Shown: positions 9,654-22,184, counted from the stretch's first letter. The stretch: 64,000 nucleotides of DNA from Sphingomicrobium nitratireducens (GCF_026157035.1 NZ_JANJZA010000001.1:165001-229000); one strand, 5' to 3'. Program-made: numbers and translations. Notes: generated by a model not told the origin, from the letters alone.

Positions 9654-9657
<4 letters not shown>
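7534..9657 (+). CDS. gspD: Type II secretion secretin GspD
   Basis: 707 residues: a signal peptide ending AVLAQ, N-terminal N0/N1-N3 ring domains (YTVNMRDVDVRAFVDDAARV onward; VRQIDRDN and IRQLDTRREQVLVEAII mark domain ends), then the secretin pore domain with VGQEVPITTG and a C-terminal LMVFIRPTIV. It forms the outer-membrane channel. The ATG at 7534 is preferred over a GTG at 7522 (which would overlap the gspC stop) because GAAGAG precedes it and it directly begins the signal peptide. The C-terminal Pro/Gln-rich tail is about 40 residues. No separate pilotin gene is visible nearby. Confidence 0.92.
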
Positions 9658-11226
<1,569 letters not shown>

Positions 11227-11237
<11 letters not shown>

Positions 11238-12450
11238 GTTTTCCTATCTCGCGATCGACCAGCAAGGCCGGGAAAAGCGCGGGCGGCTGCGCGCCGACAA
11301 TGATCAGGCGGCGCGCGCCAAGCTTGAAAAGCGCGGCCTTCTTCCCGTCGAGGTCGGCGAGGCGGACACCCCTTCGCTAGCCAACCGCGAGATCAAGCTG
11401 TTCACCCGCGCCGAGAAATTCTCGGCCAAGCAAAAGGTGCTGTTCACGCGCCAGCTTGCGACATTGATCCGCGTCTCCCCGCTCGAGGAGGCGCTCCGCA
11501 CCATCGCCCGCCAGAGCGAAAAGGAAGAACATCGCCGCATCACGAGTCACGTCGCCGACCGTGTGGTCGAGGGGCGCCGCCTGGCTGATGCGATGGCCGC
11601 CGAACCGCAAAGCTTCGACCCACTCTACCGCGCAATGATTTCCGCGGGTGAAAGCTCGGGCACGCTCGGGCCGCAGCTCGACCGCCTCGCCGCCCTTCTC
11701 GAACGCCAGGCGGCAACGCGCGGCAAATTGCTCTCGGCGCTCGCTTATCCTGCCGTGCTGACGGTGGTCGCGATCGGCGTGGTTGCGGCGCTCATGATCG
11801 CGGTCGTGCCGAAGGTGGTCGAGCAGTTCGAGGATGTCGGCCAGCAGCTTCCACTCGTCACCAGGGTCGTGATCGCGATTTCCGACGCGATGGCGAACTG
11901 GTGGTGGCTGATTGCCCTTCTTCTCGCCGCCGCTATCGCCGGCTTCCTCGTCGCGCTGCGTAACGAAGCCTTCCGCGAACGCTTCGATGCCGGCCTGCTG
12001 CGGGTGCCGTTTCTCGGGCGCCTCCTGCGCGATCTCCACGCCGCGCGCATGGCGCGCACGCTCGCGACCATGGTGGAATCGCGTCTGCCCCTGGTCGAGG
12101 GGCTGCGGCTCACCCGCCCGACCATCCACAACCGCGCGCTCCGCGCTGCCGTCGTCCGGATGGAAGAGGACATTCGCGGTGGCGGCAGCCTGTCGGGCGC
12201 GATGCGTCGCGCGGGCCTGTTCCCGCCGCTCCTCCTCCACATCGCAGCAAGCGGCGAGAGCGCGGGCCAGCTCGGCCCGATGCTCGGCCAGGCCGCCGAC
12301 TATCTCGAGCGAGAGTTCGACAATTTCACCGCCGCCGCGCTGGCCTTGCTCGAACCGCTCATCATCATCATCATGGGTGCCGTGGTGGCGACGATCGTGC
12401 TCGCCATCCTGCTGCCCATTCTCCAACTCCAGTCGCTGATCGGAGCCTGA
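11227..12450 (+). CDS. gspF: Type II secretion inner-membrane platform protein GspF
   Basis: 407 residues with the duplicated GspF domain and three hydrophobic segments (around residues 173-195, 225-245 and 375-400). It forms the polytopic core of the inner-membrane platform contacting GspE and GspL. The ATG at 11227 lies inside the 3' end of gspE and starts the characteristic FSYLAIDQQGREKRGRL N-terminus; the longer upstream open frame is gspE sequence in another frame and is not used. Confidence 0.92.
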
Positions 12451-12455
12451 CCGTC

Positions 12456-12902
12456 ATGAAGTGCCGCCCGTCCCCCCGCCGCCGCAAGAACGAGGAGGGT
12501 TTTACCCTCATCGAGCTGATGGTCGTGATCGTCATCATCGGACTGCTCGGCACGGTGGTGATGCTCAACGTGCTCCCGAGCCAGGACAAGGCGATGGTGA
12601 CGAAGGCAAAGGCAGACATCGCCACGCTCAACCAGGCGATGGAAATGTATCGCCTCGACAATTTCTCCTATCCCGGCGCCGCCGACGGGCTGGCCGCGCT
12701 CCAGTCGCCGCCGCCCGGACTTGCCGATGCGAGCCGCTACCGGCCGGGGGGCTATATCAAGAACCTGCCCAACGACCCGTGGGGCCGCCCCTACCAGCTG
12801 CAGGTGCCGGGACGCGACAACGCAGCCTTTTCCATCTTCACCTACGGCGCCGACGGCGCGCCGGGCGGCGAAGGCGAGAATGCGGACATCTTCGGCGACT
12901 GA
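12456..12902 (+). CDS. gspG: Major pseudopilin GspG
   Basis: 148 residues. A basic leader (MKCRPSPRRRKNEE) is followed by the prepilin peptidase site G-FTLIELMVV; cleavage is after Gly15, with Glu at mature position 5. The C-terminal domain contains YPGAADGLAAL and LPNDPWGRPYQL, which are characteristic of the calcium-binding GspG fold. It is the main subunit of the pseudopilus. It begins 5 bases after gspF, and gspH overlaps its 3' end. Confidence 0.93.
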   Translation: MKCRPSPRRRKNEEGFTLIELMVVIVIIGLLGTVVMLNVLPSQDKAMVTKAKADIATLNQAMEMYRLDNFSYPGAADGLAALQSPPPGLADASRYRPGGYIKNLPNDPWGRPYQLQVPGRDNAAFSIFTYGADGAPGGEGENADIFGD

Positions 12903-13344
12903 TCGCGGGCGCGAGGCAGGTTTCACCCTCGCCGAACTGCTCGTCGCGATCGCCATCATGGCGCTCGCCACGACGGTCGTCGTCCTCACCATGTCGCCGG
13001 GCGGCCATCCCGCGCGCGACGCGGCGGTGATGCTCGCGGGTAAGACGGCGGGGCTGCGCGACGAAGCTATCCTTCGCAACCGGCCGCTCGCGCTGTGGGT
13101 CGAACCGACAAGCTACGGCTTCGAGCGATGGGACGGAGAAGGCTGGCAGCCGTTCGACGAGCCTCCCTTCGCCGCCGCCGAGACGTTCGAGGACGGCGTT
13201 CGCGCCGAGCTCGGCGGGCGCAGCCGCATCCGCTTCGACGCGGTCGGCATGCCCGATGCCCCCGCGACGCTGCGCCTCGTCGACGAAAAGGATGGCCGCG
13301 CCACGCTCACCGTCTCCGCGCATGGCGAGGTCGGCGCGCTGTGA
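12880..13344 (+). CDS. gspH: Minor pseudopilin GspH
   Basis: 154 residues from an ATG at 12880 inside the end of gspG (23-base overlap), preceded by AAGGCGAG. The class III signal is REAG-FTLAELLVAIAIMAL. The remainder is a small beta-rich globular domain (KTAGLRDEAILRNRPLALWV, the GspH block). It is a minor pseudopilin incorporated into the pseudopilus. Longer open frames in the same register run through gspG and are rejected. Confidence 0.85.
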   Translation: MRTSSATDRGREAGFTLAELLVAIAIMALATTVVVLTMSPGGHPARDAAVMLAGKTAGLRDEAILRNRPLALWVEPTSYGFERWDGEGWQPFDEPPFAAAETFEDGVRAELGGRSRIRFDAVGMPDAPATLRLVDEKDGRATLTVSAHGEVGAL

Positions 13345-13697
13345 GGAAGACAGGCTTCACGCTGATCGAGATGCTGGTCGCGCTGTCGGTATTCGCGCTG
13401 GCCGCGCTCGCCCTCCTGAGGCTTGACAGCCTGTCGGTGCGCACCACCGCCGACCTACGCGACCGCTCGATGACCCGCCTCGTCGCGATGAACGCCGTCG
13501 CCGAGGTCGCCAGCGCCCCGCGCGCGCCCGAGATCGGAAGCGAGACCTTTACGGTTACCAATCACGGCCAGGCCTTCGCACTGGTCCGCGACACGCGTCG
13601 CCTGCCCGACGAGCGCGTGGTCGCGGTCACGATCCTCGCGCGCCCGCTCGAGGGCGGCGCAGCGCAGCGGCTGACACTGGTGAGGCCAGTCTCGTGA
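13341..13697 (+). CDS. gspI: Minor pseudopilin GspI
   Basis: 118 residues starting at GTG, overlapping the gspH stop as GTGA. The leader is only RKTG, then FTLIEMLVALSVFALAALALLRL. The rest matches the short GspI fold with the NAVAEVA segment. It is part of the GspI-J-K tip complex. The start was chosen because it is the only codon giving the short basic leader expected of pseudopilins. Confidence 0.88.
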   Translation: MRKTGFTLIEMLVALSVFALAALALLRLDSLSVRTTADLRDRSMTRLVAMNAVAEVASAPRAPEIGSETFTVTNHGQAFALVRDTRRLPDERVVAVTILARPLEGGAAQRLTLVRPVS

Positions 13698-14305
13698 AGC
13701 GAAACGGCTTCACCCTGATCGAAATGATCGTCGCGCTGGTCATCTTCGCCCTGATCGCAACCGCCGGCGTCGCGCTGCTTCGCGCCAGCGCCGATACCCA
13801 GCTCGCGGTCGAGGACGGACTGACCGAGCAGGCCGCGATCGAGCGCCTTTCGCTGCTGATCAACGCCGACCTGTCACAGGCGGCACTGCGTCCCACCCGG
13901 CGCGCCGATGGCGGATTTCGCCCGGCCTTCGTCGGGACCTCCGACAACATGATCTTCGTGCGCGACGGCATCGTTTCGACCGAGTCCAAGCCCTCGCCCA
14001 GCCTGCACCGCGTCGAATGGGCGGTGCGCGAAGGACGGCTCGAACGAACCGGCCACCGCCAACCCGACGGCGTCACGCTCGAGGATCCTGCTGCGATCCT
14101 GCTGCGCGACATGCGCGCTGCACGCTTCGAATATCGCGACGCGGCCGGCGGCTGGATATCGACCTGGCCCGACGGGAGCGGGCGCGCCTTGCCGCGCGCG
14201 GTGCGCCTGACCGTGACGGGCGCCGACTGGCCCGAGACGACGCTCGTCGTCGCGCTGCCCGATATCGAACCGCCCGCAGTGTCCGCCGCGGACGAGGACG
14301 CATGA
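13694..14305 (+). CDS. gspJ: Minor pseudopilin GspJ
   Basis: 203 residues starting at GTG, overlapping the gspI stop by four bases. The leader VKRNG is followed by FTLIEMIVALVIFALIATAG. The C-terminal globular domain includes RRADGGFRPAF and a VEWAVREGRLERTG strand pair typical of GspJ. It is a component of the pseudopilus tip together with GspI and GspK. Confidence 0.88.
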   Translation: MKRNGFTLIEMIVALVIFALIATAGVALLRASADTQLAVEDGLTEQAAIERLSLLINADLSQAALRPTRRADGGFRPAFVGTSDNMIFVRDGIVSTESKPSPSLHRVEWAVREGRLERTGHRQPDGVTLEDPAAILLRDMRAARFEYRDAAGGWISTWPDGSGRALPRAVRLTVTGADWPETTLVVALPDIEPPAVSAADEDA

Positions 14306-15261
14306 TCCCGCATCGCGAAAAGGGGACGGCACTGCTGTCGGTGCTGCTGCTGGTCGCGGTGATGGCCGTGGTCGCGGCGACCGCACTCGACCGGCTGGGC
14401 CTTGCGACCCGGCTCGCGCGCAACGCCTCGATTGCCGCCCAGTCGCGCCTGTGGCTCCAGACCGGGGAGCAGATCGCGCTAACCCGCCTTGCCGACGCCA
14501 ATGGCGCGGATGGTGCCGCGGTCGCCGCGCAGCTGGGCGTCGAGCGCAGCGTGACGCTTCCCGACGGGCAAGTCGCCCTGCTTCAGCTCGACGACGCCAC
14601 CAATTGCTTCAACCTCAACAGCCTCGCGCGCGAACGAGAGGACGGCACGCTGACCGCCTACCCGCGCGCCATTCGCCAGCTGCGCGAGCTGCTGCTCCTG
14701 CTCGGAATTTCGGAAGCCGATGCAATCGGCTTGTCGACCCGCGCCGTCGATGCCATCGACAGCGACAGCGCGGCACGTCCCGCCGGAAGCGAGATCGGCC
14801 AGGACGGCAAGCCGCTACCCAATCGCGCATTCGTCTCGGCGAGCGAGTTCACTCTCATCGAGGGCGTCGACGCGTCGCTGTGGCAGCGCCTGTCGCCCTA
14901 CCTGTGCGCGCTGCCTCGCCACGAACTGTCGCGGATCAACCTCGAGACGATCACGCTGGACAAAGCAGAACTCGTCGCGATGCTCGATCCCGACGGGCTG
15001 GCCCTGTCGGACGTGCGCGCCGCCATTGCCGCGCGGCCGCGCTCCGGATTCGGCGATGTCGACCGCTTTCTCGAACGCCCCGCCTTTGCCGACGCGGTCG
15101 TGCCGAGCACCGTGCGTGGCCAGCTTTCGACCGACACCGACTTCGTCTCGCTTCGCACCCGCATCACCCTCGACGGCTTGACGCTGGCGCAGCGCTCGTT
15201 GATCGAGAGAAGCGACAGTGGCCCGCGCTTGCGGGGCAGGCTATGGGGGGCGGATTTTTAA
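14302..15261 (+). CDS. gspK: Minor pseudopilin GspK
   Basis: 319 residues, ATG overlapping the gspJ stop (ATGA). The leader MIPHREKG precedes ALLSVLLLVAVMAVVAAT; like other GspK proteins it lacks the FTLIE wording and the Glu at position 5. The large alpha-helical domain contains NCFNLNSL, the conserved GspK block, and the SAM-like LLLLGISEADAI segment. It caps the pseudopilus tip. Confidence 0.9.
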   Translation: MIPHREKGTALLSVLLLVAVMAVVAATALDRLGLATRLARNASIAAQSRLWLQTGEQIALTRLADANGADGAAVAAQLGVERSVTLPDGQVALLQLDDATNCFNLNSLAREREDGTLTAYPRAIRQLRELLLLLGISEADAIGLSTRAVDAIDSDSAARPAGSEIGQDGKPLPNRAFVSASEFTLIEGVDASLWQRLSPYLCALPRHELSRINLETITLDKAELVAMLDPDGLALSDVRAAIAARPRSGFGDVDRFLERPAFADAVVPSTVRGQLSTDTDFVSLRTRITLDGLTLAQRSLIERSDSGPRLRGRLWGADF

Positions 15262-15271
15262 GCCGGGCGTC

Positions 15272-16357
15272 ATGCGAATCCTATTCGTCACCCTTCCCCG
15301 AAGGCCGAGCGAGGCCGAAGCCGTACGGCCCTGGTGGCTGGTAGCGGACGGCAGGCTCGTCGCCAGCGGAAACGACAGCGGCTGGCTCCCTCGCGCAGTC
15401 GAGCGCGGCGAGGCCGGTCCGACGTCGGTCGTCGGGATCGCCGATCCCGGAGCGGTCCGTCTCTCTCCCCTCGATGCCGAAGCAACGACGCCGCAGATGC
15501 GCGGCAAGGCGGCGATCGATGCGCGCCGCGAAGCTCTCGGCGGCCTCGAGGCCAACCATGCCGTGGCGGGCGGCACGCACGTCGCTGTCGTCGCGCGCGA
15601 TCGCATGCAGGACTGGCTCGACTGGGCCGCACGCTGCGGAGTCGGCCTCGACCATATCGTTCCTGCCGCTTCGCTCCTCCCACAGGACGGAACCTGGCGC
15701 GACCTCTCGCTCGGCGACTGGCAAATGAGCGCAAACGAGCACGTCGCCATATTGGACGAACCGGCTCTTGCGGCGACCCTTCGCGGCGACGCGCCGGTCG
15801 AGCGGCTCGACCAGGCCGCCGTAGATGCATTGATCGCAGGCTCCGCCTTCCCGCTTCCGCTCGACCTGCGCAGCGGACCGTTCGCGCGTCGCCGTAGCTG
15901 GCGTCCTGACCTCTCGCGCCTGCGTGAATTCGCGATCCTCGGCGGGGTGATTGTCCTGCTCGCGCTCGCCATTCCGATCGCGGAGATCGCCAAATGGTCG
16001 TTCGCGGCGGACGCGCTCGACGAGGAGGCGGCGGATATTGCATCTGCCTCGCTCGGACGCCCGGTCACTATCGACGAAGCCGAAGCGGCATTGCGCAGCG
16101 AAGGCGGCGCGCAGGCGGGCGGCCCCGCGCTGTTCGGTGCGCTCTACGCCGCGATGGAATCGGAGAATATCGTGCGCGCCAGCCAGCTGAGCTACGCCAA
16201 CGGCACTGTCTCCGCGCGCCTCACCGCGCCTGACATGGCCGCGATCCAGCGCCTTCTCGACCGGTTGCAACGCGATGGCTGGCAGGTTGCCGCGCGCCCC
16301 GGCCCCTCGAGCAACGGGCAGGCGAGCGTCGACCTCGACCTGGGAGCAATCCGATGA
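15272..16357 (+). CDS. gspL: Type II secretion inner-membrane protein GspL
   Basis: 361 residues from the ATG at 15272, 10 bases after gspK. It has a cytoplasmic actin-like N-terminal domain (residues about 1-220, shorter and more divergent than enteric GspL), one transmembrane helix (EFAILGGVIVLLALAIPIAEI, about 225-245), then a periplasmic ferredoxin-like domain. It recruits GspE to the membrane. An alternative GTG/ATG further upstream would overlap gspK heavily and has no Shine-Dalgarno support. Confidence 0.82.
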   Translation: MRILFVTLPRRPSEAEAVRPWWLVADGRLVASGNDSGWLPRAVERGEAGPTSVVGIADPGAVRLSPLDAEATTPQMRGKAAIDARREALGGLEANHAVAGGTHVAVVARDRMQDWLDWAARCGVGLDHIVPAASLLPQDGTWRDLSLGDWQMSANEHVAILDEPALAATLRGDAPVERLDQAAVDALIAGSAFPLPLDLRSGPFARRRSWRPDLSRLREFAILGGVIVLLALAIPIAEIAKWSFAADALDEEAADIASASLGRPVTIDEAEAALRSEGGAQAGGPALFGALYAAMESENIVRASQLSYANGTVSARLTAPDMAAIQRLLDRLQRDGWQVAARPGPSSNGQASVDLDLGAIR

Positions 16358-16830
16358 GTGCGGCGATCGACTGGTGGCGCGGCCGGAGCCGCCGCGAGCA
16401 GTGGATGCTCGGCATCCTGGCCGCGATCGCGCTTCCCGTCCTGGTCTGGCTGCTGGTCGTGCGCCCGCTCGACGCGGCCCACCGGGACGCGCTCGACGAC
16501 TATCGCATGGCGCTCGACCGGAACGGTCGGATTTCGGCCCTCGCCGCCGCGCGCGCGGGCGCTCCCGAGGGAAAGACACTGATCGTCGACGGGCCGCTGT
16601 CCGTGTACGTGGCCGACAGCGCCGCGCAGCGCGGCCTCGACCTTTCGCGCAATCTCGACGCCCCCTCGGGCGGGGTCGAGATCGCGGTCGACCAAGCCCG
16701 CCCCGAAGCCGCGCTTGCCTGGCTCGGCCAGCTCGAGCAGGACGGCCTTTCGGTCAGCTCGGTCAGCCTGTCGCCCGGCCCGGACGGGGGCGCGACCCTC
16801 ACCGCCACGCTCGAAAGCCGCGCGCGATGA
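16354..16830 (+). CDS. gspM: Type II secretion inner-membrane protein GspM
   Basis: 158 residues. A short cytoplasmic segment (IDWWRGRSRREQWM) is followed by one transmembrane helix (LGILAAIALPVLVWLLVV) and a periplasmic ferredoxin-like domain. This topology is standard for GspM, the partner of GspL. Its ATG overlaps the gspL stop and its stop overlaps the gspN start, both by four bases. Confidence 0.87.
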   Translation: MSAAIDWWRGRSRREQWMLGILAAIALPVLVWLLVVRPLDAAHRDALDDYRMALDRNGRISALAAARAGAPEGKTLIVDGPLSVYVADSAAQRGLDLSRNLDAPSGGVEIAVDQARPEAALAWLGQLEQDGLSVSSVSLSPGPDGGATLTATLESRAR

Positions 16831-17537
16831 CCCGGCGCTGGATCCTGTGGACGGCCGGCCTGTTCCTGCTCGGCCTTGTCCTCTTCTTCCCGCTCCGCCT
16901 CGCGCTCGACGCCGCGAGCGGACCGACCAGCGCGCTGAGCGCCCGCCAGGTCGGTGGAAGCGTGTGGGCCGGGCGCATCGGCGATGTCGCTCTGGGCGAC
17001 GAAGCCCTGGGCACGTTCGACGTCGCGCTCTCGCCGCTTCCGCTTCTCATCGGTCGCTTCGAACTCGGCGCAACCCGGCTCGAGGACTCCAACGGTCCGT
17101 TGTCGGGCCGACTGATCGTCGGCGGCGGGCGCGAAGGCGTCGCATCGCTTTCGGGCCGCATGGGCGTCGCGCGCCTGTTCGCACCGCTTCCGGTCGAGGC
17201 ACTGACGCTCGAGGAGGTCGACCTCCTGTTCAAGGACGGACGCTGCGCCGAAGCCAAGGGCCGCATCGTCGCGCTCCCGACGGCAGGCGTGTCGGCGATC
17301 CTCAACGGCCCGCTCGACGGCGAGCTTGCATGCGGCGAGGACGGCCGTGCGCTCGCCACCCTGTCGACCCCGCGCGGCGGTCACCATTTGCTGCTCGCCG
17401 CGACGGCGGAGGGTGACATCGAGGCCGAGATTGCGGTCGAGGGCGCCAGTCCCGCCATGGCGGTAACGCTCCAAGGCGCAGGCTTCGTGGAGGAAGGCGG
17501 CCGCTACGTGCTGCGGATGCGCCCGCCCGCGCGATGA
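16827..17537 (+). CDS. gspN: Type II secretion protein GspN
   Basis: 236 residues with an N-terminal membrane anchor (WILWTAGLFLLGLVLFFPLRL) and a beta-rich periplasmic domain. SARQVGGSVWAGRIGDVALG is the conserved GspN block. GspN is present in only some T2SS loci and its mechanistic role is not settled. It overlaps gspM and gspO by four bases on either side. Confidence 0.82.
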   Translation: MTRRWILWTAGLFLLGLVLFFPLRLALDAASGPTSALSARQVGGSVWAGRIGDVALGDEALGTFDVALSPLPLLIGRFELGATRLEDSNGPLSGRLIVGGGREGVASLSGRMGVARLFAPLPVEALTLEEVDLLFKDGRCAEAKGRIVALPTAGVSAILNGPLDGELACGEDGRALATLSTPRGGHHLLLAATAEGDIEAEIAVEGASPAMAVTLQGAGFVEEGGRYVLRMRPPAR

Positions 17538-18259
17538 TCGTTCTCGCGGGGCTCCTGCTCGGCGCGATCCTCGGCAGTTTTCTTGCCACCGTGACGCTCC
17601 GCTGGCCCGAGGGCCGCAGCGCGCTCGCCGGTCGCTCGGCCTGCGATGCATGCCAAAGGCCGCTCGGCCCCCTCGATCTCGTGCCGATCCTGAGTTTTGC
17701 CCTGTCCAGAGGGCGCTGCCGCCATTGCGGCGAGCCAATCGCGCGCGACCATTTGTGGATCGAACTGGCTGCCGCGTTCATCGGCGGCGCCGCCGCGCTT
17801 CTGGCGCCGCTTCCGCAGGCGCTTGCGCTGGCGACGATGGGTTGGCTGCTGATCCCGCTCGTCTGGCTCGACTTCAAGCATCTGTGGCTGCCCAACCGGC
17901 TCGTTGCGCTTCTCGCCGTCGCGGGGATGGCGCTGGGCGGTCTGGCCACAGGCGTATCGCTGGTGGATCGGCTGATCGGCGGCGCTGCGGGCTTTGCGGC
18001 GCTGTGGCTGCTCGCCGCCGCGTTCAAGCGGCTGCGCGGCAAGGACGGCATGGGCGCGGGCGATCCCAAACTGCTCGGTGCGCTCGGCCTATGGGTCGGC
18101 TGGTGGGCGTTGCCGCCGCTGCTGCTGGTCGCTGCCGGGACGAGCCTCGCCCTCGTCCTGCTGCTCGGCGATGCGAAGGATCGCGACCGGCCCTATCCGT
18201 TCGGCAGCGCGCTCGGCGCTGCCGGTCTCGTCATCGCATTCGGGCTGGCGCTGCCTTAG
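17534..18259 (+). CDS. gspO: Prepilin peptidase GspO
   Basis: 241 residues, multi-spanning aspartyl protease that cleaves and N-methylates the pseudopilins of this operon. Visible features are the N-terminal GSFLATVTLRWPEG, the cytoplasmic zinc loop CDAC...CRHC (about residues 36-59), and the catalytic motif GMGAGDPKLL, whose GxGD Asp pairs with an earlier Asp (WLDFKHLWLP). It ends the operon; its TAG overlaps the stop of the convergent DUF4167 gene by four bases (TTAG). Confidence 0.93.
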   Translation: MIVLAGLLLGAILGSFLATVTLRWPEGRSALAGRSACDACQRPLGPLDLVPILSFALSRGRCRHCGEPIARDHLWIELAAAFIGGAAALLAPLPQALALATMGWLLIPLVWLDFKHLWLPNRLVALLAVAGMALGGLATGVSLVDRLIGGAAGFAALWLLAAAFKRLRGKDGMGAGDPKLLGALGLWVGWWALPPLLLVAAGTSLALVLLLGDAKDRDRPYPFGSALGAAGLVIAFGLALP

Positions 18260-18777
18260 GCGGCAGCGCTTTCGCCATCGTCGTCGGCCTTGCGGCGGCG
18301 GCGGCGCGGCTTCTCGTCCGCATCGTCCCCGCCGATCGACGGCGGCAGCACGTCGGCAGCGATCGTCTCGCCGTCCGAACCGTTGGCCTTGCGGCGGCGC
18401 GGCTTGGCCTCGCCCTCGGGCTCGTCCGACTTCGTGCGGCGCTGGCGCTTGGGCTTCTCGTCCTGCTGGACCGCTTCGTCCATGCCGTCGTCGCCGTCCT
18501 CGTCGTCCTGGCGGCGCGACTTGTTCGGGCGCTGGCCCTGCTGGTCGTCCTGCTTGGAACGATGATCCTCGAGCACGCGGAAATAATGATCCGCGAACTG
18601 GAGATAATACTCGGCCTGGACGCGGTCGCCCGACATCTGGGCGTCGCGCGCGAGGCCCTTGTATTTTTCGAGAAGCTGCGCGGCATTCCCGCGCTGGCGG
18701 TTGTCCTGCCGGTTTCCACCGGGGCTCCGCTGTCCCCCACCACGGCCGCGACGGCGGCTCTGACGATTGTTGATCAA
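18256..18777 (-). CDS. DUF4167 domain protein, probable RNA-binding
   Basis: 173 residues with a TTG start at 18777, preceded by AAGGGA with 8-base spacing. This gives the expected N-terminus INNRQSRRRGRG of alphaproteobacterial DUF4167 proteins. An ATG six codons upstream (18795) is possible but lacks a Shine-Dalgarno sequence. The conserved domain is NAAQLLEKYKGLARDAQMSG to YYLQFADHYFRVL (about residues 32-70). The rest is highly charged and rich in Arg/Lys/Asp/Glu repeats, suggesting a disordered nucleic-acid-binding tail. Position after prmC is conserved in alphaproteobacteria. The frame stays open far upstream, but that sequence overlaps prmC in another frame. Confidence 0.75.
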   Translation of the reverse strand: MINNRQSRRRGRGGGQRSPGGNRQDNRQRGNAAQLLEKYKGLARDAQMSGDRVQAEYYLQFADHYFRVLEDHRSKQDDQQGQRPNKSRRQDDEDGDDGMDEAVQQDEKPKRQRRTKSDEPEGEAKPRRRKANGSDGETIAADVLPPSIGGDDADEKPRRRRRKADDDGESAAA

Positions 18778-19006
18778 AAATCCCGTCCCTTGCATGGACG
18801 CCGGCAACCAGCGTCGGACACGGCCGGGGCAAGGGGCCACCGGCCTCGCACACACTCCCTTCGGGGCCATGACACGCGCCGGGATGGGCGCCGCGTTCCT
18901 GCCTTCGATCGGGAGTTCGGAACCAGGGGCGTTCGCCGTTGCCCACGCCAATCGGCCCTGTTCCTGACGCCTGTGTAGCGATTGCAACCGGCGAATCCAA
19001 GCCTTT

Positions 19007-19824
19007 TCAACCGGATCGGCGGACCGAGAGGGCGCGAGGACGTCCGGCGAGGTCTTTGTGCAACACTGGGTCAAGCCCCTCTTTTCGCAGCAAATCCGCG
19101 ACGGATCGAGCCTGGTCGTGCCCGATTTCGAGGATCGCGACCCCATTTTGCGTCAACAATTCACGCAATTGCGGCACGATGATCCGGTAGTCGTCGAGCC
19201 CGTCCTTACCGGCGAACAGCGCGCCCGACGGTTCGAATTCGGCCACGCCGGGCCCGGTTTGCGCGTCCTCGGCGACGTACGGCGGATTGCACAGAACGAG
19301 GTCGAACCGCTCTGCGACCTCGCGCCCCCACTGCCCGATACGAAGCTCGGCGCGTTCGGCCATGCCCAAGCGCTCGGCGTTGCGCCTCGCGAAGGCGAGC
19401 GCGTCGGGCGAGCGATCGATCCCCAGCCCCGAGGCCGCGGGCCACTCGGCCAGGGCCGCGAGCAGCAATGTGCCCGGTCCCGTGCCGAGGTCCAGGATCC
19501 GCGTCGGCCCGTCACTTTCCCGGAACGCTGCCAGCGCTGCCTCGATCAGCGTCTCGCTGTCGGGACGGGGGATCAGCGCGCCCGGTCCGACCACGAGGTC
19601 GATCGTCCAGAAATCGCGGGTTCCCGTGATGTAGGCGAGCGGCTCGCCCGTGGCGCGTCGTTCGACCAGCGCCGCGAACCCGCCAGGCACCGCGGCGGGG
19701 GGAACAAGCAAGAGCCGTTCGCGAGTGATCCCCAGCGCATGCGCCATCAGCAGTTCGGCATCGAGCCGCGGCGTGTCGGAAACGCCTGCAAGCGCGGCCG
19801 CCGCCTCGGCGAGCGCGCGGGCGA

Positions 19825-19828
<4 letters not shown>
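19007..19828 (-). CDS. prmC: Release factor glutamine methyltransferase PrmC
   Basis: 273 residues. The N-terminal helical domain ([16 protein letters not shown]) is followed by the SAM-dependent methyltransferase core with [16 protein letters not shown] and the substrate motif NPPYV. It methylates the GGQ glutamine of release factors, matching the adjacent prfA. The start overlaps the prfA stop by four bases. Between its stop and DUF4167 there are about 230 bases without a gene; I see no other structure there. Confidence 0.95.
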
Positions 19829-20903
<1,075 letters not shown>

Positions 20904-20904
<1 letters not shown>

Positions 20905-22184
20905 CAGCTAACGCCCCCGAGATCGCGTTCGATGCGCTCGCCGACCAGTTCCATGAGCGGGCCGACCAGTTCGCGCGGCCCGAGCGCGCGCTGTTCGCCG
21001 CTGCCCAGTGCCTTGAACTGCACCTCGCCCTTCTCGACTTCCTCGTCGCCGATGATGATGGCCGCCAGCGCACCTGCCTCGTCGGCGCGCGCCATGCGCT
21101 TCTTCATCTTGCCCGAGCCGAGGATCTCGGTCGCAAAATGGGCGCGGCGTAGGTCGGCCGCGATCCCCGTCGCCATCGCCATCGCCGCCTCGCCCATCGG
21201 GATGATCGCCGCGTCGATCGCGTCGGGCACGGGCGTGTCGATCAGCATGCCGAGCCGTTCGATGCCGGCCGCCCAGCCGACCGCGGGCGTGTGCGATCCG
21301 CCGAGTGCCTCGATCAGCCCGTCATAGCGCCCGCCCGCCAGCACGGTGCCCTGCGCGCCGAGCCGGTCGGTGACGAATTCGAACGCCGTATGGCGGTAAT
21401 AGTCGAGCCCGCGCACGAGGTGCGGGTCGAGCTCGTAGGCGATCCCCGACGCATCGAGCCCGGCGCGGACCCGGCCGAAAAAGTCCTCGGCTTCGCCCGA
21501 CAGCTGCATTTTCGGCGCATCGGCGACGAACGCCTTGTCGCGTGGATCCTTTGAATCGAGAATGCGTAGCGGGTTCTTCTCGAGCCGTTCCCGGCTGTCC
21601 TCGCTGAGCTCGGCGCGGTGCGAGGAGAAATAGTCGACCAGCGCCGCGCGCCATTGTTCGCGGCTCTCGGGATCGCCGAGCGTGTTGAGCTTGAGCGTCA
21701 CGCCGCCGATGCCCAGTTCGTCGAGCAGCTGCGCCCCGAAGGCGAGCAGTTCGACATCGGCGAGCGGATCCGGCGACCCGATGATCTCGGCATCGAGCTG
21801 GTGGAACTGCCGGTAGCGACCCTTCTGGGGCCGCTCGTAGCGGAAGGCGGGGCCGTGCACCGCAACCTTCATCGGCGCGTGCATCTGCCAGCCTTCGGAC
21901 AGATAGGCGCGCGCGATGCCCGCGGTGAATTCGGGCCTGAGCGTGACCGAGCCTTCCGAGCGGCTCTCGAAGCTCCACATCTCCTTCGAGACGACGTCGG
22001 TGGTCTCGCCCATGGTGCGCGCGAACACCGCAGTCTGCTCGATCACCGGCACCTCGATCCGCTTGAAGCCGTAGAGACGGCGCACACGGTCGAACGCCTC
22101 GACCACCGCGTGGAAGCGGTCGGCTTCTTCGCCATACAGGCTCTGGGTGCCCTTGATGGACCGGATTTTGGCGGCTTTGCTCAT
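20904..22184 (-). CDS. hisS: Histidyl-tRNA synthetase
   Basis: 426 residues, class II synthetase. Motif 1 lies near the N-terminus ([15 protein letters not shown]), motif 2 is [16 protein letters not shown], the histidine-specific block is [15 protein letters not shown], and motif 3 is AAGIERL near residue 315. A C-terminal anticodon-binding domain follows. It is the first gene of hisS-prfA-prmC(-DUF4167). The 117-base gap to the divergent ppa must hold both promoters; I see no obvious operator. Confidence 0.95.

Noticed and set aside
18778-19146. N-terminal extension of the DUF4167 protein into the prmC region
   Set aside because: It overlaps prmC out of frame, lacks a Shine-Dalgarno sequence and does not match the family, whose N-terminus is the INNRQ segment.
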